NCBI RefSeq assembly: GCF_000018885.1
Contig: NC_010168.1
Coordinates: 2,604,001-2,668,000, forward strand
Length of the DNA stretch: 64,000 nucleotides
Source: Renibacterium salmoninarum ATCC 33209
GTDB lineage: Bacteria; Actinomycetota; Actinomycetes; Actinomycetales; Micrococcaceae
Direction: 5' to 3'
Positions 31,552 through 41,979 of the stretch are shown piece by piece. The notes under the pieces are model-generated. The model made no database searches. It was not told the DNA's origin and saw only the letters and a list, made by a program, of their open reading frames with translations. The translations under genes were made by a program, and so were the position numbers. Positions within the stretch are counted from its first letter, which is position 1; each line of letters opens with the position of its first letter.

Positions 31552-32955
31552 TTAGCTAGATTGCTCTACCAAGTCGGCGTCCTTGGTTTCCTTTGAAAGG
31601 TAAATCGCGATCAAGGTCAGGATCGCCATAGCGCTCAAGTAGATTCCGACCAGCCAGGTACTGCCGTTTGCGGCTTGCCAAAGCGCGACGGCGATAAAAT
31701 AAACGGCGCCACAGCCGCGCCCAAGATGCTGGAGAGGTTGTAGCTAACCGCAGAACCGGTATACCGGACGTTTGTTAGGGAAGAGCTCGGGCAAAAACGC
31801 GCCCATTGGCCCAAAGGTCAGTCCCATCAAAGTGAAACCAATGATGAGCCAGGCCATAGCCCCAACGAACCCACCCGCAACCAACGGAACGAAGCAGAGA
31901 CCAAAGACGAAGGTCAGCGCGGTAATCACGGGCAAAGACTTGCGCCGACCGTATTTCTCCGCAATCGGACCTGCAACCAGGGTGAAAATGCCGAAGAAGA
32001 CCACCCCGATTATCAACATCAACAAGAAGTCGTTGCGTGAGTACCCCAGACCTGGCACAAAAGCATCGATTGCACTCTGCGTCATCGGCTTGCCGGCCTT
32101 GGCAGCAGCGGCCTTTGCCGCATCTAAGCTCGCGGCAGTGGTGCCAAACGTCAAGGTGAACGTGGTCATGAGGTAGAACAACACATACGTTGCCAGCATG
32201 ATGAAGGTGCCCAAAATGAGCTGCTTCCAGCTGGTGCGAAATACCCGACCAATCGGCAGTTTGGAAACTTCGCCTTGCTCAACGACTTTTTGAAACGCCG
32301 GAGTTTCCACCAATTTGAGTCGAACATAGAGACCAATAATCACCATGACCGCACTGGCCAGGAAGGGGATACGCCAGCCCCACGCGGCAAAAGCATCAGC
32401 AGACAACGTGAGGTTGAGCAGCAAGAAGAGCAGGTGCGCAATAATGAAACCGATTGGCGCACCGAGTTGCGGAAAAGTGCCGTAAATAGCTCGCTTGTTT
32501 TTGGGCGCATTTTCAGTGGCCAGCAACGCCGCACCACTCCACTCGCCGCCCAGAGCCAAGCCTTGAGCAAAGCGAAGCACTACAAGCAACGCCGGCGCCC
32601 AGAATGTCCAACCACCTATCTGCGCTGTTGGCAAACAACCGATCAAAAACGTTGCGATACCCATTGTAAGCAGCGATGCAACCAACGTGCCTTTGCGCCC
32701 TACCCGGTCGCCAAAGTGTCCGAACAGAATCGAACCAAGCGGCCGGGCGACAAAGGCAACACCGAAAATCGCAAACGAACTAAGCAACTGGGTGACGTCA
32801 TCGGCATTAGGGAAAAACAGTTTTGGGAAGACCAAAACTGCGGCCGTGGCATAAACATAAAAGTCATAAAACTCGATCGAGGTTCCGACCAAGCTCGCCA
32901 AAATCACACGTCCTCGTGTATTGGCTTTGGGAATCTCTGTATCTATAGTCGACAT
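31552..32955 (-). pseudogene. MFS transporter of the MHS family, two frameshifts
   Basis: A twelve-helix symporter gene of the metabolite:H+ symporter family: SIEFYDFYVYATAAVLVF, the loop FGHFGDRVGRKGTL, and LRFAQGLALGGEWSGAALL. The frame fails at the C-terminus. An extra A near 31770 turns NVRYTGSAVSYN into a truncating frame, and a TTTA-type four-base duplication near 31710 disrupts the next helix (APFI-AVALWQAA). The original end is readable to TAA at 31552. About 65 C-terminal residues, two helices, are lost, so function is doubtful. The substrate was probably a carboxylate or osmolyte. Confidence 0.82.
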
Positions 32956-33128
32956 CGCTGCGAGCTTTCCACTAAAGACAGCTCCGCGCTTTCAGACTCC
33001 CCAGAGTCCCGCACGCCAAGCTGCCGCATCCTCAATGATTTAGTCATAGTAGACCCGTAAGCACAGGAAACTTCCATCCCTCGGACGGCATGCCCATTAT
33101 TCGGACGCGATCTTGCGACAGTCTGACG

Positions 33129-34388
33129 CTAAACCGAAATGCGTTCGCCCAAGAGCGCCTTGATAGAGTCCAGGCTGAATTGAACGCCATCTTGCGTTGC
33201 CATCTGCAAGGCAATCTCAGCCGATCGTTCACGGATCGCAGGTTGCTGGGCTGCTTCGAAAGCCGCGCGGAGATCAGCTGCGGTAGCTTCGAACCCGTCC
33301 ACCTTCACCGCAACTCCGGCAGCAACTAGTGAGTCAGCATTCTGGAACTGGTCGACTGCCTGCGGTGCCGCAATCATCGGCACGCCCAAGCTGAGTCCTT
33401 CGCGAGAGCCACCCATCCTCGCGTGCGTCAAAAACAGCTCGGCATTCTTGAGGATCGCTACCTGCGGTACCCAAGAATGCACCTCAAAGTTCGCTGGAAT
33501 ATCACCCAGCTCCTCGACGGCTGTCAACGGCCCAATCTGCAGCACAACATGCCAGTCTTCAAGGCCGCCAAAGGCCTCGATGCATGCCCGGTAGAACGCG
33601 ACATTTCGGGTAAAGGTGGAGCCGAGCGACATGAGCATCACCTTTTTGTCCGTTGGCAGATTCCAATCAACCTCACTCTGCGAATCGCTAATGGCGACGC
33701 CGGCAAAGTGATAGACGCTGCGATCAACCTTTTCCGGATGCGGCTGCAAGGCTTCAGGAATGAAGACCAAAGCATTTTGAGGCCGGGAATTGAAGCCGAC
33801 ACGGTCGCTCCACTCTTCGAGCCCAAACTCCCTCAGTGTTCGATGCGAATCTTCTTTTGCTGCCACGAACGTCGGATCGCTCAGATCGACACTACCCATC
33901 CGCTTCAGCATCTACTCTTCCGCGCCGTCCCACGCAGCAAAAGCCGGAACCATCGCCACCGCGGGCACATTCATTTTCTCGGTAAAGATGCCAGCCGCAG
34001 GAGCTCCTGAGCCGAAGAGCACCAGATCTGGTCGGTCTGATTCAAAAAAAGCGCTGAGTACCGGCAGCATTGCAGCGGTGTCATTGGCCATGAGGATCAT
34101 GCCCGTAGCCGGGTTCAGTTTCTGAATGTCGCCGGCAAAAGCTGCTTTCGACGTCGAATCAGCAGCGTTCGTTGCGCCGCCTAGCCGAGGGAAAGCGCTT
34201 TCGTAACCAACAAATTCGGCACCAGTACCCTCAATGACCTCACGGAATCCCTCACCCATCAAATAACTGACCCGATAGCCCGATTGCACCAAAGCCCGAA
34301 TGACCTCTAAGTGCGGATACACATGCCCCGCAGCTGGCACCGAGGCCCTCAAGATGTGCGGGGCGGTTGTGCTGTTGAGTTCAGTCAT
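33129..34388 (-). pseudogene. MGT-type (macrolide-like) glycosyltransferase with in-frame stop
   Basis: A GT1-fold glycosyltransferase of about 419 codons. The N-terminal acceptor domain begins APHILRASVPAAGHVYPHLE. The C-terminal donor domain has VMLMSLGSTFTRN, SWVPQVAILKNAELFLTHAR, GGSREGLSLGVPMIAAP and DQFQNA, the UDP-sugar signature. A TAG at 33912-33914 separates the halves in the same frame (WDGAEE-stop-MLKRM). Homologues glycosylate macrolides, sterols or other small lipophilic molecules, and the target is unknown. ATG at 34388 has AGGAG eight bases ahead. Only the nonsense codon marks it as broken. Confidence 0.82.
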
Positions 34389-34491
34389 TGGTAGATGCTC
34401 CTTGAAAGTCCGGGGTTGTTGGTTGCTTATGGCACCAAAATAGCCAAACATTATCAAAACTGGCTGAACAAATAACGTGAAAGCGCTCTGT

Positions 34492-35149
34492 CTAGAAGGC
34501 GCGCAGCGAAGCGTCTGCAGATTCAAACAGTCGGGACTTAATGGTGCCCAAAGTTGCCTTGTCTTTACCCAAGAGCGAAGCGGCTAGTTCCTGGCCGGCA
34601 GCGGCCAATTCCGCCTCGGAAACGGCCCTATCCACAATGCCCCAGCTCGCCGCATCAACCCCGGAGAGCCGCTGCCCGGTAACCATCGAGGCAACCGCTG
34701 CCTGCGGCGTCAGCTTGGCTTGGATCAAAGCGGTCATTCCGGGCGTAATACGGAATGTGAATATCAACTTCTGGAAAACAGAAATAACCTCGATCGTTGC
34801 GCATAATCCGGAAATCGTGCGCAAGAGCAAGCATTGCCCCCGCACCGAAGGCATGCCCATTGACCAGGGCAATCGTTGGCACCGGCAGCGTCAGAAATCG
34901 GGCCAGCAATACTTGAACACGGGCAGCATAAGAATTGAACTGGTCGAAGTGCTCTTTGACCCAATCCAGATCTAGCCCGTTAGAAAAGAACTTGCCGGTG
35001 CCAGTGGTCAGCAAAACGGAAGAATCGCCGTCGACTACTTCCTCTAGCGCTTTCTCGACCTCGGAAAGCCAGGAGTCAGTAAACCGATTCTCGGTATCGC
35101 CCACATTCAAAAACGCGATTCCGTCGTGGTGTTCTAGGGTTGCCGCCAT
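34492..35149 (-). pseudogene. Enoyl-CoA hydratase/isomerase, frameshifted
   Basis: A crotonase-fold protein. The first 130 residues carry TGTGKFFSNGLDLDWV and ALVNGHAFGAGAMLALAHDF (oxyanion region) and FCFPEVDIHIP, then lose frame near 34750 through a one-base insertion. The last part (PGMTALIQAKLTPQ, GWGIVDRAV-like and a helical C-terminus) continues in another frame to 34492. Intact family members hydrate or isomerise enoyl-CoA in fatty-acid oxidation. The gene lies in a run of four broken accessory genes. Confidence 0.85.
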
Positions 35150-35297
35150 GATACGAATTCCTTCCGAAGTTTCTCTGAATGTACCAAAGCCATGCTCAAA
35201 CCGCTTTTGCCGAGGAATGCTGCCTTCATTTCATTGAACCAATGCCCAGTCAAGAGTTAGGCTCCTTGAGGTTGCCCAACGGATAGGAATGATCTTC

Positions 35298-36805
35298 ATG
35301 TATGACGTCGTAATTGCCGGTGCCGGGCCAGTCGGACTCTTCCTTTCTTGCGAGCTACGTTTAGCTGGCCTGTCCGTTCTGGTTCTGGAAAGCGCGTCGG
35401 ATCCGTACTCAGCACTCAAGGGCCGCCTTTTGGTATGCGTGGCCTCTCCATACCCACAGTTGAAGCGCTTTATCGACGTGGCCTGCTAGCAGATATTGCG
35501 GTATCCAAAGCACCAAACGCGCCAGCGAAAGTTGCGTCAGCGGACACGCCGCAATCAGCCAAACCTCGCCGTCAAGCTGGACACTTTGCTGGGATCCCTT
35601 TTGATGAGGAAAATATCGATAGCTCACGGTGGCCCTACCGGCTGCCGAATCCAGCCGAATCAACCGTGGGCACCACCATGGAACGAGTCGAATCGGCTCT
35701 CACGGCTCGGGCCCTTGAGCTAGGTGTGGAAATCAAGCGCGACGCCGCAGTAGAAGGCTTCAGCCAATCGGATGAGGGCGTGCGCGTTAACGCCGCTGGC
35801 GAGGTTTTTCAGGGCAAATGGCTGGTTGGTTGCGACGGCGGTCGTAGCACAGTCCGCAAAGCTGGCGCTTTTGAGTTTGGCGGCACCGACCCGGAGTTCA
35901 CTGGTTATTCGGTCCAGGTGAAGATCTCAGATCCGGACAAGCTCAACATGGGTCGGATCTATACCCCTACTGGTATGTATTTCCAATCGCAGCCCGGAAT
36001 CATTGCCATGGTTGCCTTCGATGGAGGCTCCTTTCACCGGAGCGAAGCAATAACCCTGGAACATGTGCAAGAGGTGCTGCGACACATTAGCGGCACTGAA
36101 GTCACCTTGACCGCGCTTGAGCTTGCTGCGACGTGGACTGACCGCACTTACCAGTCAACGAATTACCGCAACGGGCGGGTGCTGATTGCTGGCGATGCCG
36201 CCCACATCCACTCGCCTTTGGGCGGGCAAGGACTCAACCTGGGGCTGGGCGATGCGATGAACCTGGGCTGGAAGCTTGCCGCCACCATTCGTGGCACCGC
36301 TTCGAGTACCTTGCTCGACAGCTACGCTAGCGAGCGGCATCCGATCGGTGCCAAAGTGCTCAACTGGTCCCGCGCGCAAGTGGCGTTGATGCGACCAAGC
36401 CAAAGTTCTCGTGCGCTTGAAACGATGATTCGGGATCTCATTGGCACACGCGATGGCGCAACGTACTTTGCTGAGCAACTTTGGGGCGTCTCATTGCGCT
36501 ATGACCTTGCTGGCAACCATCCGTTGATCGGGCGCAGCTTGCCAGACTTTGAATTTGCCGATGGCACCAGGCTGGGTCCGTTATTGAAAGATGGCTTGGG
36601 CGCATTGCTCAATTTCACCGGCAACGCGGAGCTTCGGCTACTCAGCGAGCGCCTGGGGAACTCAATCAGCTACTTCGAGGGACAAGTGCAGGATAATTTG
36701 GGCCTCAGCGCGGTTCTGGTCCGCCTCGATGGCTTCGTCGCCTGGGCTACCGACGGCGAACCCGACGTGGCTGAGATCGACGCCGCTCTTTCCGAGTGGC
36801 TTTAG
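35298..36805 (+). pseudogene. FAD-dependent aromatic monooxygenase, frameshifted
   Basis: A group A flavin monooxygenase related to PHBH and tetracycline-type hydroxylases. The N-terminal FAD motif DVVIAGAGPVGLFLSCELRL and VLESAS are in the first frame. After SALKG near 35420 the frame shifts to PFGMRGLSIPTVEALYRRGL. The remainder has VGCDGGRSTVRK (DG motif), VLIAGDAAHIHSPLGGQG (GD motif) and NLGLGDAMNLGWKLAA. Without the junction the FAD domain is split, so the gene should be inactive. ATG at 35298 has AGGA nine bases upstream. It ends against the convergent lpdA stop with no gap. Confidence 0.85.
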
Positions 36806-38221
36806 CTACATGTGAACGTGTAGGCGCCGAGCTGCTTCTGAAATAGAGCCAGAAAGCGACGGGTACACGGTAAAGGTATTAGCTAAGTCATCCACGTGTA
36901 GTTTCTGCGTCACCGCGATGGCGATCGGGAAGATCAGCTCCGAGGCGTTGGCACCAACCACCACGCCGCCAATCACCGTGCCGGAACCCTTGCGCGCAAT
37001 GATCTTGATAAAGCCGTCCTTTGCGTTACGCATTTTGGCGCGCGCGTTGGTTTGCAACGGCAGCTTCACCACATCGCCCTGATACCGACCAGATTCCAGG
37101 TCAGCCTCAGAAATACCCACCGAAGCAATTTCCGGCGAGGTGAAGATGTTCGAAGCAACTTGGGTGAGTTTCAGCGGACGCAGCCCGTCACCGAGCAAGT
37201 GTGCCATCGCGATCCGGCCCTGCATCGCGGCAACTGAAGCGAGCGCCAGCACTCCGGTGCAATCCCCCGCAGCGTAAATATTTGGCGCAGAGGTGCGTGA
37301 GACGCCGTCGACCTTAATGTGACCAGATTCAGTCAAAGCCACGCCGGCGGCTTCTAGGCCAATACCTTCGGTCTTCGGAATCGAGCCAACACACACCAGG
37401 CAGTGCGACCCACTGACCTGACGGCCGTCGGAAAGCGTCACGAGTACCCCCTCCTCGGTGCGCTGCACGGATTCGGCTCGTGAACGTGAAAGCACCGTCA
37501 TACCGCGGCGTTCAAAGACGTTTTCAAGGACTTCGGCAGCGTCGGAATCTTCGCCCGGCAAAACCTGGTCACGGGAGGAAATCAAAGTAACTCGCGAACC
37601 CAGGCCGTTGTAAGCAGAAGCAAACTCGGCACCGGTAACGCCAGAACCGACCACAATAAGTTCCCGCGGGAGTTCAGTCAGACCATAGATTTGCGCCCAG
37701 TTAAGAATGCGCTCGCCATCGGGTTTGGCGGTGGGCAGTTCGCGTGGGTGTGCACCAACCGCGAGCAAAATCGCGTCAGCGGTAACCAGCTCGACGCCGG
37801 AGTCCGTCACGACCTCGATCGTGTGATTGTCCTTCATGGTGCCTTGACCAATAATGATCCGGACACCAGCTTGCTCTAGCCCGGCTTTAATATCGCCGGA
37901 CTGCTCGCGAGCCAATTCCAGCAAGCGGTCGTTGACTTGCTTCAGATCCGCACGCATCAAAGGCACGCAATCACCGCCGTCAACATCAAAGCGGGCACCA
38001 AGGTCGGTGGCACTTTCAAAACGGTTCATAACATCCGCGGTAGCGATCAGCGTCTTAGACGGCACGACGTCGGTCAGCACCGCAGAGCCACCCAGACCGT
38101 TGCGTTCAACAATGGTCACCTGCACGCCGAGCGAAGCAGCCACCATCGCGGCCTCATATCCGCCCGGGCCACCACCCAAGATGGCTAAGGATGGGATGTT
38201 CATATCGTTTGGAGTCGTCAC
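36806..38221 (-). CDS. lpdA: NAD(P)H-quinone dehydrogenase LpdA-type flavoprotein
   Basis: A 471-residue pyridine nucleotide-disulfide oxidoreductase-fold protein that lacks the redox cysteine pair. Where lipoamide dehydrogenase has CxxxxC it reads GLGGSAVLTDVVPSKTLI, the hallmark of mycobacterial LpdA (Rv3303c), a quinone reductase protecting against oxidative stress. The FAD motif AILGGGPGGYEAAMVAASLG, the NAD motif VVGSGVTGAEFASAYNGLGS and the dimer domain (TSPEIASVGISEADL) are intact. It is divergent from deoD, as in mycobacteria (Rv3303c-Rv3307-Rv3308 neighbourhood). GTG at 38221 or ATG at 38203 may start it. Confidence 0.88.
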   Translation of the reverse strand: MTTPNDMNIPSLAILGGGPGGYEAAMVAASLGVQVTIVERNGLGGSAVLTDVVPSKTLIATADVMNRFESATDLGARFDVDGGDCVPLMRADLKQVNDRLLELAREQSGDIKAGLEQAGVRIIIGQGTMKDNHTIEVVTDSGVELVTADAILLAVGAHPRELPTAKPDGERILNWAQIYGLTELPRELIVVGSGVTGAEFASAYNGLGSRVTLISSRDQVLPGEDSDAAEVLENVFERRGMTVLSRSRAESVQRTEEGVLVTLSDGRQVSGSHCLVCVGSIPKTEGIGLEAAGVALTESGHIKVDGVSRTSAPNIYAAGDCTGVLALASVAAMQGRIAMAHLLGDGLRPLKLTQVASNIFTSPEIASVGISEADLESGRYQGDVVKLPLQTNARAKMRNAKDGFIKIIARKGSGTVIGGVVVGANASELIFPIAIAVTQKLHVDDLANTFTVYPSLSGSISEAARRLHVHM

Positions 38222-38339
38222 AGTCCCCTATTCTCGCCTATCCTGCCGCAGCCGCAAAGCGAGCCAAGCCTGACTTAGTCGCAAGTTAGCCGCAACTTGG
38301 CAGCGCGCGTACTTTCTAGGAAACAGGTAAATTGATTCC

Positions 38340-39164
38340 GTGAGTAACCTCGACGCTGAAACCGCACAGACTGAACCATTCCTTGCCGCCGCTCGCGCCG
38401 CTGCCTACATCGCTGAGCAAACTGGAGTGCCGCAACACGATGTAGCCCTGGTGTTGGGCTCTGGCTGGGGCGAAGCAGCCGACTTAATCGGTGAAACAAC
38501 CGCTACATTGCAAGCAACTGATGTACCGGGGTTTTCCGCGCCGGCAGTGGTTGGCCACGTGGGCACCATTCGGTCGGTATTGACCGCTGAGGGTAAGCGA
38601 GCTCTGGTGCTCGGCGCCCGAACTCATTATTACGAGGGCAAAGGCGTTCGCGCAGTAGTGCACGGTGTGCGCACAGCGGCGGCAGCTGGCGCAAAAACCT
38701 TAGTACTGACCAATGGCTGTGGTGGCGTGAACCCAGGCTGGGCGCCTGGCACGCCAGTATTGATCAGCGATCACATTAATCTCACGGCAACCTCACCTCT
38801 TGAGGGTGCGACGTTCGTCGATCTCACCGACCTCTATTCTTCCCGGTTGCGCGATCTGGCTCGTGAGGTCGACCCGAGTCTCGCCGAAGGCTTCTACGCT
38901 CAGTTCTCTGGCCCGCATTACGAGACTCCGGCCGAAATTCGGTATGCAAAAACCATCGGCGCTGACCTGATCGGCATGTCGACTGCGTTAGAGGCTATTG
39001 CCGGCCGGCACGCTGGTATGGAGGTCTTCGGAATCTCGCTCGTGACCAATCTGGCCGCCGGAATCTCCCCCGTTCCGTTGAGCCATGCTGAGGTCATTGA
39101 AGCCGGTCAAGCTGCTGGCCCGCGAATCTCTCGATTGTTGGCTGAGATCATCGCCAAGCTCTAA
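38340..39164 (+). CDS. deoD: Purine-nucleoside phosphorylase
   Basis: A 274-residue trimeric-type PNP that cleaves inosine, guanosine and their deoxy forms with phosphate to base and (deoxy)ribose-1-phosphate. Motifs: VALVLGSGWGEAADL (phosphate loop), VGHVGTIRSV, ARTHYYEGK (catalytic His), LTNGCGGVNPGWAPGTPV, SGPHYETPAEIRY, GMSTALEAIAGRHAGMEV and SLVTNLAAG (purine site Asn). GTG at 38340 starts VSNLDAETAQ. pmmB follows after 19 bases, giving a nucleoside-salvage operon with deoC. Confidence 0.92.
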   Translation: MSNLDAETAQTEPFLAAARAAAYIAEQTGVPQHDVALVLGSGWGEAADLIGETTATLQATDVPGFSAPAVVGHVGTIRSVLTAEGKRALVLGARTHYYEGKGVRAVVHGVRTAAAAGAKTLVLTNGCGGVNPGWAPGTPVLISDHINLTATSPLEGATFVDLTDLYSSRLRDLAREVDPSLAEGFYAQFSGPHYETPAEIRYAKTIGADLIGMSTALEAIAGRHAGMEVFGISLVTNLAAGISPVPLSHAEVIEAGQAAGPRISRLLAEIIAKL

Positions 39165-39183
39165 AAGACGGTAGGTTATTTCC

Positions 39184-40944
39184 ATGAGTCCCATGAGCAG
39201 TGAGCTCCTTGCCCGTGCCCTCGATTGGGCAAATAGCGACCCAGATCCGGCTACCGAAGCAGAGTTGCGCGCTTTGATTGACGTGGCTTCTTTGGATGAT
39301 TCTGCTGGCGATGCAACGATGATTACCCAGGCCGAACAAGAGCTTGAAGACGCTTTCGCTGGCACTTTGCAATTTGGCACCGCTGGCTTACGTGCTGCCT
39401 TGGGACCGGGACCAAATCGGATGAATCGGATCGTGGTACGCCGTGCGGCGGCTGGCTTAGCAAGCTTCTTGCTAGACACTGCCGCCGCAGCAGCTGAGCC
39501 CTACCGCCCGCGCGCCGTCGTCGGCTTTGATGCTCGACACAACTCAGATGTCTTTGCGCTGGAAACTGCTGCCATTTTCATTGCGGCCGGCATTGAGACC
39601 TTCCTGATGCCCTCAGCATTGCCTACCCCGTTGCTTGCTTTTGCGGTGCGCGCACTTGGTTGCGAGGGCGGCGTTATGGTGACTGCCAGCCATAATCCGC
39701 CGCAAGACAACGGCTACAAGGTGTACCTGGGTGGCCGAGCGCTGGCTGCCAATGACGAATCCGGACGCGGCGCGCAGATTGTGGCCCCCTACGATAGCCA
39801 GATTGCGGCCCGAATCGACGCCGTTGGCGCTATCGAATCAATTCAACTTGCGCAGGACGGCTGGCAGCCAGTTGCGCCAGAGATCATTGCTGCCTACCGT
39901 CAAGGTCTGGTGGAATTGTTGCAGCTCGAGCGTTTTCCGGCTCGCGAACTAAAGATCGTGCTCACACCAATGCACGGTGTTGGCGGCGAAACCGCCCTTC
40001 AAGTATTTGAAGCTGCCGGATTCAACGATGTGACGGTAGTGAGCGAGCAAGCGGCACCAGACCCGAACTTTCCCACGGTCGCCTTTCCGAATCCCGAGGA
40101 ACCGGGCGCATTGGATCTGGCCATACAAACGGCCACTGAAGTTGGCGCGGACTTGGTGATAGCCAATGATCCAGATGCTGACCGGGCTGCTGCTGCCGGC
40201 GTTGATCCGAGCACCGGGCAATGGCGAATGCTCCGAGGCGATGAAGTAGGAGCACTATTGGGCGCGCACGTGGTAGCCCGAGCGAAAACCGATGATGAGC
40301 CGCGCGGCGTCTTTGCGAATTCGATTGTTTCTTCCCGGCTCTTGGCAAAGATCGCAACGGCGAACGGATTTGCCCACGTGGAAACCCTCACCGGTTTCAA
40401 ATGGATCGCCCGTGTGCCCGGCCTTAGCTATGGCTATGAAGAAGCCCTTGGCTACTGTGTTGCACCATCTTTGGTTCGGGACAAGGACGGCATTTCTGCT
40501 GGCTTGCTCATTGCTGAAATGGCCGCTGCTGCGAAAGCGACGGGCAGAACGCTTTTTGATTTATTGGACGATTTAGCCGTTCGCAACGGGCTGCACGTAT
40601 CCGATCAATTGAGCGTCCGTGTTGCCGATCTTGGCCTACTTTCGGCTATGATGAACCGATTGCGGGAACACACACCGACTAGTTTTGCCGGATCTGCAGT
40701 AGAAACTGTCACCGATCTAGCTACTGGTTCGGCGCAATTGCCCGCCACCGACGGCATGCTATATCTGACCAGGGACAGCACCCGGGTGATCATCCGGCCT
40801 AGCGGTACCGAACCGAAGTTAAAGTGCTATTTGGAAGTGATCGTGCCCGTGGATTCGGCCGCTGATCTTAGCGAAGCCCGCAAAAATGCGCGCTCGGTTT
40901 TGGATGCTGTTTTGGACGACGTCCGCGAAGCGCTCGGATTGTGA
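39184..40944 (+). CDS. pmmB: Phospho-sugar mutase (phosphomannomutase/phosphopentomutase type)
   Basis: A 586-residue alpha-D-phosphohexomutase. The catalytic phosphoserine lies in VMVTASHNPPQDNGYKVYLG. The Mg loop is IANDPDADRAAAAG, the sugar loop KWIARVPGLSYGYEEALGY and the C-terminal phosphate loop IRPSGTEPKLKCYLE. It interconverts sugar 1- and 6- (or 5-) phosphates. Position between PNP and deoxyribose-phosphate aldolase suggests it converts (deoxy)ribose-1-phosphate to the 5-phosphate, although the family name is PmmB. Length is normal, no lesions. The ATG at 39184 is one of two near the start (MSPMSSEL). Confidence 0.88.
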   Translation: MSPMSSELLARALDWANSDPDPATEAELRALIDVASLDDSAGDATMITQAEQELEDAFAGTLQFGTAGLRAALGPGPNRMNRIVVRRAAAGLASFLLDTAAAAAEPYRPRAVVGFDARHNSDVFALETAAIFIAAGIETFLMPSALPTPLLAFAVRALGCEGGVMVTASHNPPQDNGYKVYLGGRALAANDESGRGAQIVAPYDSQIAARIDAVGAIESIQLAQDGWQPVAPEIIAAYRQGLVELLQLERFPARELKIVLTPMHGVGGETALQVFEAAGFNDVTVVSEQAAPDPNFPTVAFPNPEEPGALDLAIQTATEVGADLVIANDPDADRAAAAGVDPSTGQWRMLRGDEVGALLGAHVVARAKTDDEPRGVFANSIVSSRLLAKIATANGFAHVETLTGFKWIARVPGLSYGYEEALGYCVAPSLVRDKDGISAGLLIAEMAAAAKATGRTLFDLLDDLAVRNGLHVSDQLSVRVADLGLLSAMMNRLREHTPTSFAGSAVETVTDLATGSAQLPATDGMLYLTRDSTRVIIRPSGTEPKLKCYLEVIVPVDSAADLSEARKNARSVLDAVLDDVREALGL

Positions 40945-40981
40945 TTGGTTACGCTGGCGAAACGTCTGGGAGGATAGATAA

Positions 40982-41656
40982 ATGACGGAGAACATTGCTA
41001 GTTTCATTGATCACACTTTGCTCAAGCCCGAAGCCTCCGAAGCTGATGTGCTAAAAGTGTGCGGTGAGGCCGTAAATTATGAATTCAAGTCGGTTTGCGT
41101 CAACCCGATCTGGGTCAAGACCGTGCATCAAGCGTTACGAAACTCGCCCGTGCTGACCTGTTCGGTGGTCGGCTTTCCACTCGGCGCAACCCCTACCGAC
41201 GTCCAGGTTTTCGAAGCGCGTGGCGCGACCCTTGATGGTGCAGACGAAGTGGATATGGTGATAAATATCGCCGAAGCCAGAGCTAGCAATCGCGGTGCGT
41301 TGGTGGACGATATCTCGGCCGTTGCTGATGCGGTGCACGCTGGCGGCGCAATTCTGAAAGTCATCATTGAAACGTCGCTGCTCGACGACGCACAAAAGGT
41401 CATTGCTTGCGAAGCGGCAGTTGAAGCCGGCGCAGATTTCGTCAAGACCTCCACGGGTTTCAACGGCGGCGGCGCGACGACGGCGGACGTAGCGCTCATG
41501 CGGGCAACCGTTGGCCCTTCAGTGGGCGTGAAAGCTTCCGGTGGCGTACGCAGCCGTGAAGATGCCGAAGCGATGATTGCCGCTGGTGCAAGCAGGATTG
41601 GTGCTAGCTCAGGAATTGCGATTGTCACCGGCGGTACCGGCACCAACGCGTACTAA
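40982..41656 (+). CDS. deoC: Deoxyribose-phosphate aldolase
   Basis: A 224-residue class I aldolase that splits 2-deoxyribose-5-phosphate into glyceraldehyde-3-phosphate and acetaldehyde. The Schiff-base Lys155 is in ADFVKTSTGF, Lys184 in VGVKASGGVR and the acidic residues in GADEVDMVINI. It completes the deoxynucleoside pathway begun by DeoD and PmmB just upstream (37-base spacer). ATG at 40982 with a GGGAGG site. No lesions. Confidence 0.94.
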   Translation: MTENIASFIDHTLLKPEASEADVLKVCGEAVNYEFKSVCVNPIWVKTVHQALRNSPVLTCSVVGFPLGATPTDVQVFEARGATLDGADEVDMVINIAEARASNRGALVDDISAVADAVHAGGAILKVIIETSLLDDAQKVIACEAAVEAGADFVKTSTGFNGGGATTADVALMRATVGPSVGVKASGGVRSREDAEAMIAAGASRIGASSGIAIVTGGTGTNAY

Positions 41657-41711
41657 GCCAAGCTCTGCGCAGTTTAGAATGGAGCAGAACCCGATTTCAG
41701 GAGGAAACATC

Positions 41712-41906
41712 ATGGCCGGAACCACACCCGAGCGCGAGAACAGCTTGGTCCAATCCATCATTCTCTTCTTGGTGTTTTTCGTGATGTTCCTGGGTGGAAT
41801 CTTTGCCTTCTCCTTTGGTAGCTTGCAGAACGTCTGGCCGTTCGCCATTGGACTTGGCTTGTTTTTCCTGGCTTTCTGGATTCCGCAGACGTTCATGGGC
41901 CGTTAA
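41712..41906 (+). CDS. Small two-helix membrane protein
   Basis: A 64-residue protein with two hydrophobic segments (IILFLVFFVMFLGGIFAFSF and WPFAIGLGLFFLAFWIPQTF) and a short polar N-terminus. A strong AGGAGGAAACATC ribosome site precedes the ATG. Small proteins of this shape are common downstream of deoC in Micrococcaceae, but no function is known to me. The spacing of about 55 bases to deoC allows read-through transcription. Confidence 0.7.
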   Translation: MAGTTPERENSLVQSIILFLVFFVMFLGGIFAFSFGSLQNVWPFAIGLGLFFLAFWIPQTFMGR

Positions 41907-41979
41907 GTATAGCGGCCGTGACGCCCAAGTAGACACCGAACACCGCAAGCCGGTCCGCGGTCACTGATTCAACCGCCTC

